DNA of 52,960 nt from an uncultured Bacteroidales bacterium (GTDB taxonomy: Bacteria > Bacteroidota > Bacteroidia > Bacteroidales > UBA932), in assembly GCA_947303465.1 (NCBI GenBank), contig CAMYYI010000012.1:1-52960 (forward strand), given 5' to 3'. This document shows, in pieces, positions 32,304 through 41,445 of the stretch (the stretch's first letter is position 1; each line of letters begins with the position of its first letter). The notes under the pieces were generated by a model, which did no database searches, was not told the DNA's origin, and saw only the letters and a program-made list of their open reading frames with translations. Both the position numbers and the translations under genes were made by a program.

Positions 32304-34861
32304 TTCATTACTTCTGGTTTGGGAAAAAGCCGCTTCCCGAGCTTGCTGAAAAGTGCATAGAATCCTGGAAAAAATATTTGCCGGATTATGAAATCAAGCA
32401 GTGGAATGAAAAGAACTTTGACGTCCACCGTGTGGCTTATACAGATGAGGCATACCGTCTTAAACAATATGCCCATGTGAGTGACTATGCCCGTTTCTGG
32501 ATACTTTACAATTACGGAGGCATTTGTTTCGACACCGACGTCGAGGTCATCCGCCCCATAGACGATATCATTGCAAAAGGGCCGTTCATGGGATTTGAAT
32601 GCCCGGAAGGCACAGCTCTTGACAATCCTCACGGCGACGTCAATCCCGGTTTGGGCATAGCTGCTTATCCCCAACATCCATTTTTGCGCAAGGTGCTGGA
32701 CTATTATGACTCCATTCATTTTGCCGGCTGGAACGGAAGAAATACAGGAAATGTAACCCGCCTGACGACTCAGCTGCTGGACTATGAGAACAAGGAAGTC
32801 ATGGAGGACGGGGTGGTCTGCGTCAACGGCATGCGTATTTATCCGGAAGAATATTTCTGCCCGGTCAACTATTATTCAAGCGAAAAGACCATTACGCCCA
32901 GGACCAGAACCATACATCACTATCTGGCTTCATGGACAAGTCCCGGCGGCCATTTGAAGTCCATCTGTGAGCGTTTACGTTTTATTATGGCCAGAATGCG
33001 CATCCTGCCCGGCTTTTTGTCTGTAGCCCTCATGCTCTTGACTCCGCTTTCCTGCAAACGCCATGAATACGCGTCCGAGTTGGAGCGAACCCAGTACCGG
33101 TTCATTAACGAGATAGGCGGAGACGTCGGAGCAGATCAGTGGTGGGAAACTGCAGTGAAAATCAATTTGACCTTGTCTTCCACCTCGCCGGCCAGGATAT
33201 GGCTGACTTCCGAGCCCAATGCCGGCTTCATTTACGATTACAAGGAATGCGACGGGAGCGGAGAGGTTTCCCTCACCGCCCCCCAGGGATATGAGAACCC
33301 CCTTTACCTGAGCGTATATGACTATACCAGCGTTACGGTCAAAAGCGTCTTGTTGACCGGGAAGCCCGAAGAATCGGTAACGATGGTCATAGAAAAAAAC
33401 AATGCGCCCCGTCCCCGGACAAAAGCAGGAACAGAACCCGCACGCCCTTCTTCCCTTTGTGGCAACAGCATCAACGGCAACCCGCGTTATTATGAGTTCA
33501 ACAATGAGGAGATGGCGGATTTCCATGCCATAATGGACGTAGTCCGAACAGACGTGGACGCGAAAGAAGCGGGGCTCAACACAGACTATGAAATGACTGC
33601 CAACGGCCCGTTTTTCATCGTATGGGTCACAGGATATGCAGCTTCCCAGCGCCCGCACATCCTCGGCGTCTTCTACCATTCCCCGGACACCTACGAAGAT
33701 ATTGTTTATCAGGACATTTGCGAGACACATAAGTGGGATTACATCGACGGCCTGGCCAAAGTGCAGTATCAGTTCGACACCGACATCACGGTTGACGGGC
33801 ATACATTCCTGGCCAATGAATGGTACGATGCCAATTTTGACATTTACGACTACTATGGATCGGCCTTCTCCGACAACATGGACCGTATCGGGGACAATGC
33901 TTACAACACACAGATAGTATACAACGTCTATGGATCCCATATCAGCGCTTACCAGGGAATCTCTTTTGAGGTAAACGTCCCAAAGGGAAAGCGTATCGGA
34001 TTCTACCTCCGCGCAGACGAAGTATCCGCCCCGGAACAGTGGAGACGCCTGACAATCAAAGGCATTCGGCCCCAGGCTTCGTCGGAAAGCCAGTTCAGGG
34101 GCACCAGCTTCAGCGTTGAAGACTGGAATATAGAAGGTGATCATCGCAGTTTTATCTATCAGTCTTCCGCCATGACGTGGATAGGAATGGAAGATATGGT
34201 GTCGGGCGGAGACCGTGATTGCAACGATGTGGTATTTGGCCTTATCGGAGATTTGAGCGTTGAGCCGCCGGTCCTCCCCATAGTGGGCACTGTATCTTTC
34301 CCCTGGGTGCTTGCCTTCGACGACATATACCGTGGCTCCGATTTCGATTTCAACGATGCCGTAATCAAGTTGGTCCCGAACCCCATGACGGAGACCTGCC
34401 AGGTGACGGTTATGGCAGCCGGCACCCAGGCCAGGGCTTTTCTGCACTATACAGGGCCTGACGGGGACTATAATCTGGGAGAGATACACCAGTTGCTCAC
34501 CGGCAATATGGATCCTGTCTGCATCAATACCGAGTCGGCCATCGCATCTGTGCCGTCTGTCAAGGTGGCTTCGGTTCCCTGGCCTTGCGAATACACAATG
34601 GCCAACGACGCAAGGCGTTTTTGGGTGGAGATACAACGGGGCACATGTGAGAATTGTTACGATGCACTGATGCTTCCGGACACCCCCGGAGAGCGAATGC
34701 CGGCGGCTATTCTCATTGCCAGCCAGTGGCGCTGGCCAATGGAAGGCGTCCCGATTTATGATGCCTATGTAGATTTCAGCCAGTGGGCAAAAGACCCTAC
34801 AAGGACACGTTACTGGGATTGGTTCAAGCAGCCTTCCCCCGAAACCTATGTATCGTACTAA
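32273..34861 (+). CDS. GT32-type glycosyltransferase joined in frame to an LruC-domain lipoprotein
   Basis: One open frame of 862 residues holds two unrelated proteins. Residues 1-238 are a GT32-type capsular glycosyltransferase: IPKVIHYFWFGKKPLPELAEK at the start, Asp87-Thr-Asp89 in GGICFDTDVEV, and the usual ending IHHYLASWTSPGG. Without a stop, residues 239-261 then form a lipoprotein signal (MARMRILPGF, hydrophobic core, LTPLSC with Cys261). After it comes a surface protein with a DUF4114 motif (GGDRDCNDVVF, about 645-655) and a C-terminal LruC domain (FDFNDAVIKL near 690). Either this is a true fusion that would thread the lipoprotein through the membrane, or the second protein starts at an internal ATG (32987 or 32996). 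The ATG at 32273 overlaps the previous gene; an ATG at 32279 is equally possible. Confidence 0.85.
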   Translation: MEMEREIPKVIHYFWFGKKPLPELAEKCIESWKKYLPDYEIKQWNEKNFDVHRVAYTDEAYRLKQYAHVSDYARFWILYNYGGICFDTDVEVIRPIDDIIAKGPFMGFECPEGTALDNPHGDVNPGLGIAAYPQHPFLRKVLDYYDSIHFAGWNGRNTGNVTRLTTQLLDYENKEVMEDGVVCVNGMRIYPEEYFCPVNYYSSEKTITPRTRTIHHYLASWTSPGGHLKSICERLRFIMARMRILPGFLSVALMLLTPLSCKRHEYASELERTQYRFINEIGGDVGADQWWETAVKINLTLSSTSPARIWLTSEPNAGFIYDYKECDGSGEVSLTAPQGYENPLYLSVYDYTSVTVKSVLLTGKPEESVTMVIEKNNAPRPRTKAGTEPARPSSLCGNSINGNPRYYEFNNEEMADFHAIMDVVRTDVDAKEAGLNTDYEMTANGPFFIVWVTGYAASQRPHILGVFYHSPDTYEDIVYQDICETHKWDYIDGLAKVQYQFDTDITVDGHTFLANEWYDANFDIYDYYGSAFSDNMDRIGDNAYNTQIVYNVYGSHISAYQGISFEVNVPKGKRIGFYLRADEVSAPEQWRRLTIKGIRPQASSESQFRGTSFSVEDWNIEGDHRSFIYQSSAMTWIGMEDMVSGGDRDCNDVVFGLIGDLSVEPPVLPIVGTVSFPWVLAFDDIYRGSDFDFNDAVIKLVPNPMTETCQVTVMAAGTQARAFLHYTGPDGDYNLGEIHQLLTGNMDPVCINTESAIASVPSVKVASVPWPCEYTMANDARRFWVEIQRGTCENCYDALMLPDTPGERMPAAILIASQWRWPMEGVPIYDAYVDFSQWAKDPTRTRYWDWFKQPSPETYVSY

Positions 34862-34865
34862 GTCT

Positions 34866-36542
34866 ATGAAAACCAGGGTAATAATCATCCTTCTGGGACT
34901 GCTCTCCATCCCGTCGGTGTCTCTTGCTCAGAAGTATTCAAAGAAGAATATTCCAGGCAGGGACTCCCACTACTTTCAGGTCTTTGCCGGAATGAACAAG
35001 TCCGCCAACGAGAACCTGCCCTGGACCGAATTCACTGCCTATCCCCTGTCGACCGGAGCGTTCGTGGCCGTAGGCGGCGAGATAACGCCAATATGGGGAT
35101 GGCGGGCTGCTTTGCGGGTCAACCACAACAAGAGCCGCAACGTTCAGTCATGCGAATCTTACGAAACATGGGGATGGAATAATACAGGCCTCTTTGCAGA
35201 CGGCACGCTTGATATTACCGATCTGCTTTCCGGCAGTGACAGAAATAATACCGATTTCAACTTGAAGGCGTTTGCAGGCCCCGGGCTGGTCTATACCTTT
35301 GATTTTGACAAGGTTCCCCTATCTTATTCAGAACCTTATCTGCGGTCTAGCCGGCTCCTGCCTGCCATGCGGGCCGGTCTTACGGCCACCTGGAGATTGG
35401 GCAGGAAGGGTTGGCATATCGGATTGGAGTTGAGCCATTCATTCTTTGACGACCACTTCAACGGCGTGGCTCACGCTTTTCCGCTGGACAGCCGGACCAA
35501 TCTGAAATTGGGCGTTTCCTATATGCAAGGAAAGACCTACAGACCGCATACAGAAATAGTCCGCATGAACAAGTTGAGAACTTGTCCTCCCCTTCCGTTT
35601 GTGTTGCCTGATCCCGAACCTGTAAAAACCAGGCAGCTGCATGGGCGCGCTTTTTTGGACTTTCCTGTTAACGAGACAGCTATTTATCCGGACTACCGCA
35701 AGAACCCCGAAGAGCTGGCCAGGATCAAGGCTACGGTGGACAGCGTCATGTTCGACCCTTCTGTTTCCGTTACTGCGATCAGCCTTCATGGATATGCGTC
35801 TCCGGAGAGTTCATACAGCAACAACACACGCCTCGCGAGCGGACGTGTAGAGTCCCTGAAGAGTTATCTGGCAGACAAATACTATTTCCCCGCCGCCGTC
35901 ATCAAGACGGAGTATACTCCGGAAGACTGGGAGAACCTCAGAGGTTTCCTGGAGAACACCGAAGGGCGCAGAGTCAAAGGTGATTTATGGTATGACAGTG
36001 ACCGCTATGTGGAAACTCCTGCGGTTCCGGATTGTATCAACAAGTATCATGACGACCTGATTGCGGTTATCGACAGGGATATGGATCCGGACCAAAAAGA
36101 AGAATTGCTTAAACAGGTGGGTGGCGGAGAGCCCTACCGATGGCTGTACAGATACGTATACCCCGGGCTCAGGCACACTGATTATCTGATCGAGTATGAG
36201 GTTGTTGCGTATCAGGTCAAGGACGGCCGCAGGCTAATATATTCCCATCCCGAGGCCCTGAGCCTTAATGAAATGTTCCAGGTAGCCAAGAGTTACGAAG
36301 AAGGATCTGACAGTTGGTTTGACGCCTTCATCATTGCGGCCAGGCAATTCCCGGAGAGCACGGATGCCAATCTCAATGCCGCGTGTGCCTGCGTGAAGAT
36401 GAAACGTTTTTCGGATGCTCGAAAATACCTTAAACTGGCCGACGGTTCTGAAAAGGCCATGTACGTTGCCGATGTCATTCTGGCCATGGAAGGGCGGGCG
36501 AACTGGCATATGGAGGGAGCGAAGGTCGTAATTGACCCGTAA
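34866..36542 (+). CDS. OmpA-like outer membrane protein
   Basis: A 558-residue protein with a cleavable signal peptide (MKTRVIIILLGLLSIPSVSLAQ). An N-terminal beta-barrel-like half (about 30-230, alternating patterns such as GWRAALRVNHN and LGRKGWHIGLELSHSF) is followed by an OmpA-type domain. The motif ISLHGYASPESSYSNNTRLA (about 305-324) corresponds to the peptidoglycan-binding loop, with the Asp of classical OmpA replaced by Glu/Ser, a variant known from Bacteroidetes surface-appendage operons. The last 90 residues look like a TPR-type helical repeat (STDANLNAACACVKMKRFSD). I chose the ATG at 34866 because it begins the signal peptide; an earlier ATG at 34848 overlaps the upstream gene. 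It lies between two LruC proteins. Confidence 0.75.
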   Translation: MKTRVIIILLGLLSIPSVSLAQKYSKKNIPGRDSHYFQVFAGMNKSANENLPWTEFTAYPLSTGAFVAVGGEITPIWGWRAALRVNHNKSRNVQSCESYETWGWNNTGLFADGTLDITDLLSGSDRNNTDFNLKAFAGPGLVYTFDFDKVPLSYSEPYLRSSRLLPAMRAGLTATWRLGRKGWHIGLELSHSFFDDHFNGVAHAFPLDSRTNLKLGVSYMQGKTYRPHTEIVRMNKLRTCPPLPFVLPDPEPVKTRQLHGRAFLDFPVNETAIYPDYRKNPEELARIKATVDSVMFDPSVSVTAISLHGYASPESSYSNNTRLASGRVESLKSYLADKYYFPAAVIKTEYTPEDWENLRGFLENTEGRRVKGDLWYDSDRYVETPAVPDCINKYHDDLIAVIDRDMDPDQKEELLKQVGGGEPYRWLYRYVYPGLRHTDYLIEYEVVAYQVKDGRRLIYSHPEALSLNEMFQVAKSYEEGSDSWFDAFIIAARQFPESTDANLNAACACVKMKRFSDARKYLKLADGSEKAMYVADVILAMEGRANWHMEGAKVVIDP

Positions 36543-36565
36543 AAGTTCCTTTTTTTATTAAAACA

Positions 36566-36597
36566 TTTGCTTGATTTACAAAAAGAAGTTATATTTG
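36566..36597 (+). promoter_or_regulatory. Promoter of the second LruC gene
   Basis: TTTG (36566-36569), a 20-nt spacer and TATATTTG (36590-36597) match the Bacteroidetes consensus perfectly, 27 nt before the ATG at 36625. The LruC/BACON pair can therefore be transcribed apart from the capsule operon. Confidence 0.8.
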
Positions 36598-36624
36598 TCT
36601 TTTAGTTTAAACTACCTATAGAAG

Positions 36625-38751
36625 ATGAACAACAGCGTTAGAAAGATTTTCCGCATTGCCTTCCCGGTCCTTGCTGCAGTACTGGTAGCGGCTTGTTATG
36701 ATGAGGACGAGTATTTTGTTGACAAACAGACTCCCAAAGACGATGAGATTTTTGATTTCTCCACAAAAAGGAACGTGGACTTGATTGTCGATTATTCAGA
36801 CTATCAGCTCTACGGTCCCGTGCGTTTCAGCATTTACAGCGAGAACCCCATAGTCAACGAAAACGAGTACAACGAGTACATTGACGAGAGCATAGAGCCC
36901 ATTTTCGAGGCATACACTAACGAGAGAGGTCTCTTCGACGATACCATTACACTGCCTTCCTATGCCAGTGTGTTGCACGTGACAACAGGCAACTTCATGA
37001 TTGGCCTGACGCGCAAGATGGTTCAGGTAGTCGACGGACAGGCAAAGGTCAAACTCTCGCTTGAGCCTTCATCCAGCCCTGCGACAAGGAGCCTTGTCAC
37101 CCGTGCCACCGGTCCCGGAGAATCTACAAACGATCTTTCTTCTTTCCCATGGCTGTGTTACAACTTCACGGCTGGCAGCACAGTAAATAATCCGATCATA
37201 AACACCAGCGCCCGCATCTATAACGACTGGAACACCCCTCTGGGAACATGGAATTCGGCAACCGGCCGCCCCGATTACCTGATGACCAGTTCCGCGCCTG
37301 CTGAGCTTCAATTTCCTCAGGAAGAAGTAGAAGGGCTTTATGCGGCTGCATGCGAAGCACTTAGTTCCGGGAAGTCCTGCCAGGAAGAATACCGCTTTGC
37401 TCCGGATATGACCCTCCTCAAGGACTCCGAAGTCAGTATTGTCGCCCTTGGAGGCAGGACCTGCTGGAACAGCAGCCTTGGTTATTTTTACTACTCCGGA
37501 GAGAACCCGCCCCAGAGTACTCTTGACCTGAACATCGTCATGTTGTTCCCTAATACCCAGGACGGGATGCGGTACACCCCCTACTTTGGCGACCAGTATC
37601 AGAACAACATAGGTGTGGTGCGTGGCGACGCCGTCCAATTGAAGTATTATCCGAATATCGCGAGCGGAGATCTTTCCACTGTTTCCACCACCTTCCCCAA
37701 AGGCACCAAAATCGGCTTTATCCTGAAGCCTAACGGCTGGACTTATCAGGGAGCGCAGTATTGCACGAAGAATGGTAAGACCCCTATGAATAAACTGATG
37801 AACATATGGTCAGTATCTACACAGAGTCTGTCTTATTGTAACCAGGATATTGAGCCGTATAACCACCCGAATACGGAAGGCGTATCAAAGACCGCGAAAT
37901 TCTCGTTCATTTCTGACGCCGGCCATAAGTATGCTCTCTTCTCTGTAGAAGACGCCTGCGACGATGAGGACTATGACGACCTGCTTTTCGCCCTTAATCC
38001 GGCCAACGCATTCAGCGCACTGCCGCTGGTTGCTGAGGGAATGGCGACCATCCGCGGTGTCTATGCCTTCGAAGACAGGTGGCCGTACCTGGCAGACTAT
38101 GACATGAATGATGTCATGGTCAACTATGAACAGGACCAGATATTCAAGAGCGGTAACGTCAAAACACAGATTTTCAGGCTTACTACCTACCAGAATTATG
38201 TATCTGACCAGAGTGGTCTCGCTGTCCGCTTCAACTTTAAGACCAAGCCTTCCACCATTGTCATGAAAAAGATTCTGCCGGGGTCCACTGAGGCCGTGAG
38301 CTGCAGTTTCACTAAAGATGCCGAGGCTTATTATCTGACCGATGATGTAAAGGCAAATCTGGGAACTACTTATATTTTCGAAGTCACTTACGGTTCGCCT
38401 CAGAAGCTGTCCAACCTCGCAGAGATCGAGCCTTTCATCTATCGCGACGAAGATGACCGCAGATGGGAAGTTCACCTGCCCAATGAGGCGCCCACCAGCA
38501 ATATGGACATGAGCTACTTTGGCACCGGTGATGACAAATCAAATCCGGCAGAGGGCAAATATTATGTCTGCCAGGGTGACTATCCATTCGCTTTCTACCT
38601 GAGCAATGCCAAGATAGAGTATTTCCAGAATACAACCCTCAAGCGGGAAAACGAGAGCAAGCCCATGGGCAACTTCTTCCCTCAGTTCCTTGAGTGGTCT
38701 ACAAGCAAAGGCAAGAGAAACGCCGACTGGTACCTCCACCCGTCCAGATAA
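36625..38751 (+). CDS. LruC-domain lipoprotein
   Basis: A 708-residue lipoprotein. The signal MNNSVRKIFRIAFPVLAAVLVAAC ends in a lipobox with Cys24, followed by acidic residues (YDEDEYF), which favour surface export in Bacteroidetes. The middle part contains a DUF4114-like segment (DACDDEDYDDLLFALNP, about 443-459). The C-terminal LruC domain begins AFEDRWPYLADYDMNDVMVNYE (about 485-506). LruC proteins are secreted or surface-bound proteins of unknown function. The protein shares its architecture with the lipoprotein half at 32987-34861 but not close sequence. It has its own consensus promoter and is followed by a BACON lipoprotein after a hairpin. Confidence 0.87.
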   Translation: MNNSVRKIFRIAFPVLAAVLVAACYDEDEYFVDKQTPKDDEIFDFSTKRNVDLIVDYSDYQLYGPVRFSIYSENPIVNENEYNEYIDESIEPIFEAYTNERGLFDDTITLPSYASVLHVTTGNFMIGLTRKMVQVVDGQAKVKLSLEPSSSPATRSLVTRATGPGESTNDLSSFPWLCYNFTAGSTVNNPIINTSARIYNDWNTPLGTWNSATGRPDYLMTSSAPAELQFPQEEVEGLYAAACEALSSGKSCQEEYRFAPDMTLLKDSEVSIVALGGRTCWNSSLGYFYYSGENPPQSTLDLNIVMLFPNTQDGMRYTPYFGDQYQNNIGVVRGDAVQLKYYPNIASGDLSTVSTTFPKGTKIGFILKPNGWTYQGAQYCTKNGKTPMNKLMNIWSVSTQSLSYCNQDIEPYNHPNTEGVSKTAKFSFISDAGHKYALFSVEDACDDEDYDDLLFALNPANAFSALPLVAEGMATIRGVYAFEDRWPYLADYDMNDVMVNYEQDQIFKSGNVKTQIFRLTTYQNYVSDQSGLAVRFNFKTKPSTIVMKKILPGSTEAVSCSFTKDAEAYYLTDDVKANLGTTYIFEVTYGSPQKLSNLAEIEPFIYRDEDDRRWEVHLPNEAPTSNMDMSYFGTGDDKSNPAEGKYYVCQGDYPFAFYLSNAKIEYFQNTTLKRENESKPMGNFFPQFLEWSTSKGKRNADWYLHPSR

Positions 38752-38763
38752 TCAGGTGGAGGT
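38732..38763 (+). repeat. Perfect 9-bp inverted repeat across the LruC stop codon
   Basis: ACCTCCACC (38732-38740) and GGTGGAGGT (38755-38763) flank a 14-nt loop containing the TAA stop. There is no T run, so it is more likely an mRNA-stabilising or processing hairpin between co-transcribed genes than a full terminator. Confidence 0.5.
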
Positions 38764-38792
38764 GCTGGTCACCTTCAATACTATACACATAG

Positions 38793-40307
38793 ATGTATCT
38801 CAAGCGGCTCATCCTGCTGTGCCTGGCAGCGGTTTCTTTACTTGTGCTGACATCTTGCATACAGCATGAGTATTTAAACCTTGAGCTGCCGGGCGGAGCC
38901 ACTCAACTCTCCTTTGAGAAAGAGGGCGGCCACGTAGTCTTGACCCTTTCTTCTTCCAGTGACTGGAAGGCCGGCAGTACGCCGGACTGGGTAGTATTGG
39001 GCTTCACATCCGGGACATCGTCGACCAAATCCCTTAAAGTCTCGCTGTGGGTTAATCCCAACCGAGGCAGTGACCGCTCGTGCGAGATTTCTTTCTCCAA
39101 CAATAACTATAAAAAAGTAGTCGTGCCCATCGTTCAGAAGGGCACCTCAGGCTCTTTCGATCCCGGTACGGACCCCGATCCCGAGGAACCTGGTGACGAG
39201 CACGGCGACAGCCAGTCTACGGACTATGCCAACGCTCCATTCATATCAATAGCGTCCTTTATTGTAACTGCAAATCCGGAAGTTTATTTCAAGCTCTCCG
39301 GGACCGTCAGTTCCTTCAATTCTTCCACCTTTGAGATGACGCTTACGGATGAAACGGGTTCCATTTCCGTGTACGAAGTGCTCAACAAGTCCGAGTGGAA
39401 GGGACGTATCCACGAGAACGGATCTATAGTTATCTCCGGCAAATACCATTATTACGCGGGAAAGCGCGTAGACGAAGTACTGAGTGCATACATCCTGAGC
39501 TTTACCCCGGCCGGCTCTGCCAATGAACCCATCCCGCTTTCCATTGCAGAGTTCAAAGAAGCCTACGCATCTGAGAATCAGTCTTACAGGCTGGCGGGGC
39601 GCATGAGTAACATAACAAATACCATTTACGGTAATTTCGACCTTTCCGACGCTACCGGAAGCGTGTTTATCTACGGTCTTACCTCTACCAATCTTGGCTA
39701 CGGCACGAACAACGACAAGTCCTTTGCCAGTCTTGGTCTGGCAGAAGGCGACGAAATCATTATTGTAGGATTCCGCTCCAACTATAATGGCCAGATAGAG
39801 GCTAAATATTCCTACTTTGTGGAGAAGACGGGCAGTGGTGTCCCGGTAGAGCCCCAGCCTGGCGAGCATGAAGGTGAACCTACTGTTACGGTGGACTTCC
39901 GCAGCCAGTTCCCCGGTTTCCCTCAGTCAAACGCCGAAGGACTGACCAGCGGGACCTACGAATGGTCGGGCTATACGTTCACCTTGCGTGCCGACAAGTT
40001 CTATCAGGCAAAGAGTGACGCGTATTTTCTGCTGATAGGTAAACAGAATTCGTATATCCAGCTGCCTGTAATAGACGGTAAAGCTCTCACCGGCGTCAAA
40101 TTCCTTACAGCTCCGCAGGCATCTGAGAACGTGATTGTGGACATAGCCAATGCCAACGGATCCCGCCTCATGGTAAACGACAGCAAACTGAAGAAGGGAA
40201 CAGAGTATTCCTGGACTTTTGAAGGCGAAAAGAACCTTGCATACAAGATCCTCATTACCAATAAGTACAACGCTCAGTTCCAGTACATTTCCCTTTATTA
40301 CGAATAA
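38793..40307 (+). CDS. BACON and OB-fold lipoprotein
   Basis: A 504-residue lipoprotein: signal MYLKRLILLCLAAVSLLVLTSC with lipobox Cys22, then an acidic and polar start. Residues about 36-117 form a BACON domain (SFEKEGGHVVLTLSSSSDWKAG, ending VVPIVQKG), a beta-sandwich often found in Bacteroidetes carbohydrate-binding proteins. A Pro/Asp/Glu linker follows (about 118-143). Then come two OB-like repeats (about 150-235 and 245-345, with VYFKLSGTVSSFNSSTFEMT and YRLAGRMSNITNTIYGNFDL) as in DUF5689-type proteins. A C-terminal beta-rich domain (365-504) is unassigned. No enzymatic motif is seen. It starts 41 nt after the LruC gene and probably shares its promoter. Confidence 0.75.
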   Translation: MYLKRLILLCLAAVSLLVLTSCIQHEYLNLELPGGATQLSFEKEGGHVVLTLSSSSDWKAGSTPDWVVLGFTSGTSSTKSLKVSLWVNPNRGSDRSCEISFSNNNYKKVVVPIVQKGTSGSFDPGTDPDPEEPGDEHGDSQSTDYANAPFISIASFIVTANPEVYFKLSGTVSSFNSSTFEMTLTDETGSISVYEVLNKSEWKGRIHENGSIVISGKYHYYAGKRVDEVLSAYILSFTPAGSANEPIPLSIAEFKEAYASENQSYRLAGRMSNITNTIYGNFDLSDATGSVFIYGLTSTNLGYGTNNDKSFASLGLAEGDEIIIVGFRSNYNGQIEAKYSYFVEKTGSGVPVEPQPGEHEGEPTVTVDFRSQFPGFPQSNAEGLTSGTYEWSGYTFTLRADKFYQAKSDAYFLLIGKQNSYIQLPVIDGKALTGVKFLTAPQASENVIVDIANANGSRLMVNDSKLKKGTEYSWTFEGEKNLAYKILITNKYNAQFQYISLYYE

Positions 40308-40348
40308 AGGGTGCCGGTTGAGTTTGGCTTCTTTGCTTAACTTTTTTT
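40305..40348 (+). terminator. Possible weak terminator after the BACON gene
   Basis: An imperfect stem (AAAG..GCC with GGC..CTTT) is followed by CTTTTTTT ending at 40348. Pairing is poor, so this is tentative. Confidence 0.35.
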
Positions 40349-40351
40349 AAA

Positions 40352-40401
40352 ATATCGCTTGCGATATAAAAATATTGTTGTATATTTGCATCGTGAACGA
40401 T
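40352..40401 (+). promoter_or_regulatory. Peroxide-unit promoter with two palindromic operator candidates
   Basis: A perfect 16-bp palindrome ATATCGCTTGCGATAT (40352-40367) contains the -33 TTG (40359-40361). After a 19-nt spacer the -7 box TATATTTG lies at 40381-40388. A second palindrome, ATCGTGAACGAT (40390-40401), covers the expected transcription start. Both share the half-site ATCG. Bound regulator would block polymerase, and the OhrR-type repressor encoded two genes downstream is the obvious candidate. Confidence 0.65.
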
Positions 40402-40412
40402 ATAAATAGACA

Positions 40413-40961
40413 ATGTATATGGCAAAGATTTACGATTTCATAGCCCAGAGCAACAAGGGTGCAGAGGTGGACTTCAAGCAATATGAAGGCAAGGTCCTTA
40501 TGATAGTCAACACCGCTTCCAAGTGCGGTTTTACCCCTCAGTACGACGGCCTGGAGGCCCTTTATCAGAAGTATAAGGATCAGGGACTGGTTATCATCGG
40601 ATTCCCCTGCGACCAGTTCGCACATCAGGAGCCCGGCAGCGACGCAGAAATTGCAGAGTTCTGCCGCCTCAACCATGGCGTCACCTTCCCGCTTATGGGC
40701 AAGGTAGAGGTTAACGGTGCCAATGCACATCCTGTTTTCGTATATCTTAAGGAGAACGCAAGTCCCGAGGAAAGCAAGGGGCTAAAGGCCAAGGCTACTG
40801 CACTGCTGTTCAAGGCAATCAGCAAGAGCGTGGAAAAAGATAGCGACATCAAGTGGAATTTCACCAAGTTCCTTGTCAACCGCGACGGTACCGTCATCAA
40901 GCGCTTCGAACCTACGACAACGCCCGAGGCTATAGAGAAGGACATCAAGGCAATGCTGTAA
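40413..40961 (+). CDS. Glutathione peroxidase-family (thiol) peroxidase
   Basis: A 182-residue cytoplasmic peroxidase that reduces hydrogen peroxide and organic hydroperoxides, probably with thioredoxin rather than glutathione. The peroxidatic Cys38 is in NTASKCGFTPQY. FPCDQF (64-69) holds the second Cys and the catalytic Gln; most relatives read FPCNQF, so the Asp is a small deviation. WNFTKFLVNRDG near 150 supplies the catalytic Trp and Asn. Two ATG codons (40413 and 40419) are both possible. The next gene, an OhrR-type regulator, begins in the stop codon (TAATG), and paired palindromes at the promoter suggest repression relieved by peroxide. Confidence 0.92.
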   Translation: MYMAKIYDFIAQSNKGAEVDFKQYEGKVLMIVNTASKCGFTPQYDGLEALYQKYKDQGLVIIGFPCDQFAHQEPGSDAEIAEFCRLNHGVTFPLMGKVEVNGANAHPVFVYLKENASPEESKGLKAKATALLFKAISKSVEKDSDIKWNFTKFLVNRDGTVIKRFEPTTTPEAIEKDIKAML

Positions 40962-41416
40962 TGATCAAGGAAGAGTTCAAACTGGACAACCAGCTCTGCT
41001 TCAGGCTCTATACCGCATCGCGGCTTCTGACGCAGGCCTATCATCCTCTGCTTTCCGGCCAGGGCTTGACCTATCCGCAGTACCTGGTCCTGCTGGTCCT
41101 GTGGGAGAAGGATGCCCTGCCTGTGAACGACATTGCCCGGCGCCTCTTTCTGGAGACCAACACGGTCACTCCCCTGCTCCAGCGTATGGAGAAGGAAGGC
41201 ATCCTGACCCGCTCCAAAGGCAAAAAGGACGCACGCCAGATGATTGTCTCCCTGACCAGGAAAGGCAAGGATCTTCAGAAGAAGCTGGTTGATGTTCCTG
41301 CTACCATGGGCAATGCCGTCATTTGCGACAGCGTCACCCCCGAAACCGCCCCGGACCTTTTCCGTATGCTGGACGGGATTATTGAGCGGCTGGATGGAAA
41401 AAAGACAAACAATTAA
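40961..41416 (+). CDS. OhrR-type MarR-family peroxide-sensing repressor
   Basis: This 151-residue winged-helix regulator begins IKEEFKLDNQLCFRLYTASR. Cys13 in NQLCFRLYTASR is the conserved sensing cysteine of OhrR, which is oxidised by organic hydroperoxides and releases DNA. The recognition region LPVNDIARRLFLETNTVTPLLQRMEKEGILTR and the wing RSKGKKDARQMIVSLT are typical. The start is at 40961, overlapping the peroxidase stop by one base, rather than the longer frame starting inside the peroxidase gene. It probably represses its own operon through the palindromes at 40352-40401. Confidence 0.9.
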   Translation: MIKEEFKLDNQLCFRLYTASRLLTQAYHPLLSGQGLTYPQYLVLLVLWEKDALPVNDIARRLFLETNTVTPLLQRMEKEGILTRSKGKKDARQMIVSLTRKGKDLQKKLVDVPATMGNAVICDSVTPETAPDLFRMLDGIIERLDGKKTNN

Positions 41417-41445
41417 CTATCAAACATATTAAAACACAAAGTATT

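Noticed and set aside
6494..32986. Legionaminic or other nonulosonic acid pathway, suggested by the CBS-nucleotidyltransferase
   Set aside because: No NeuB, NeuA or LegC homologue is present; only the PtmE-like architecture matches.
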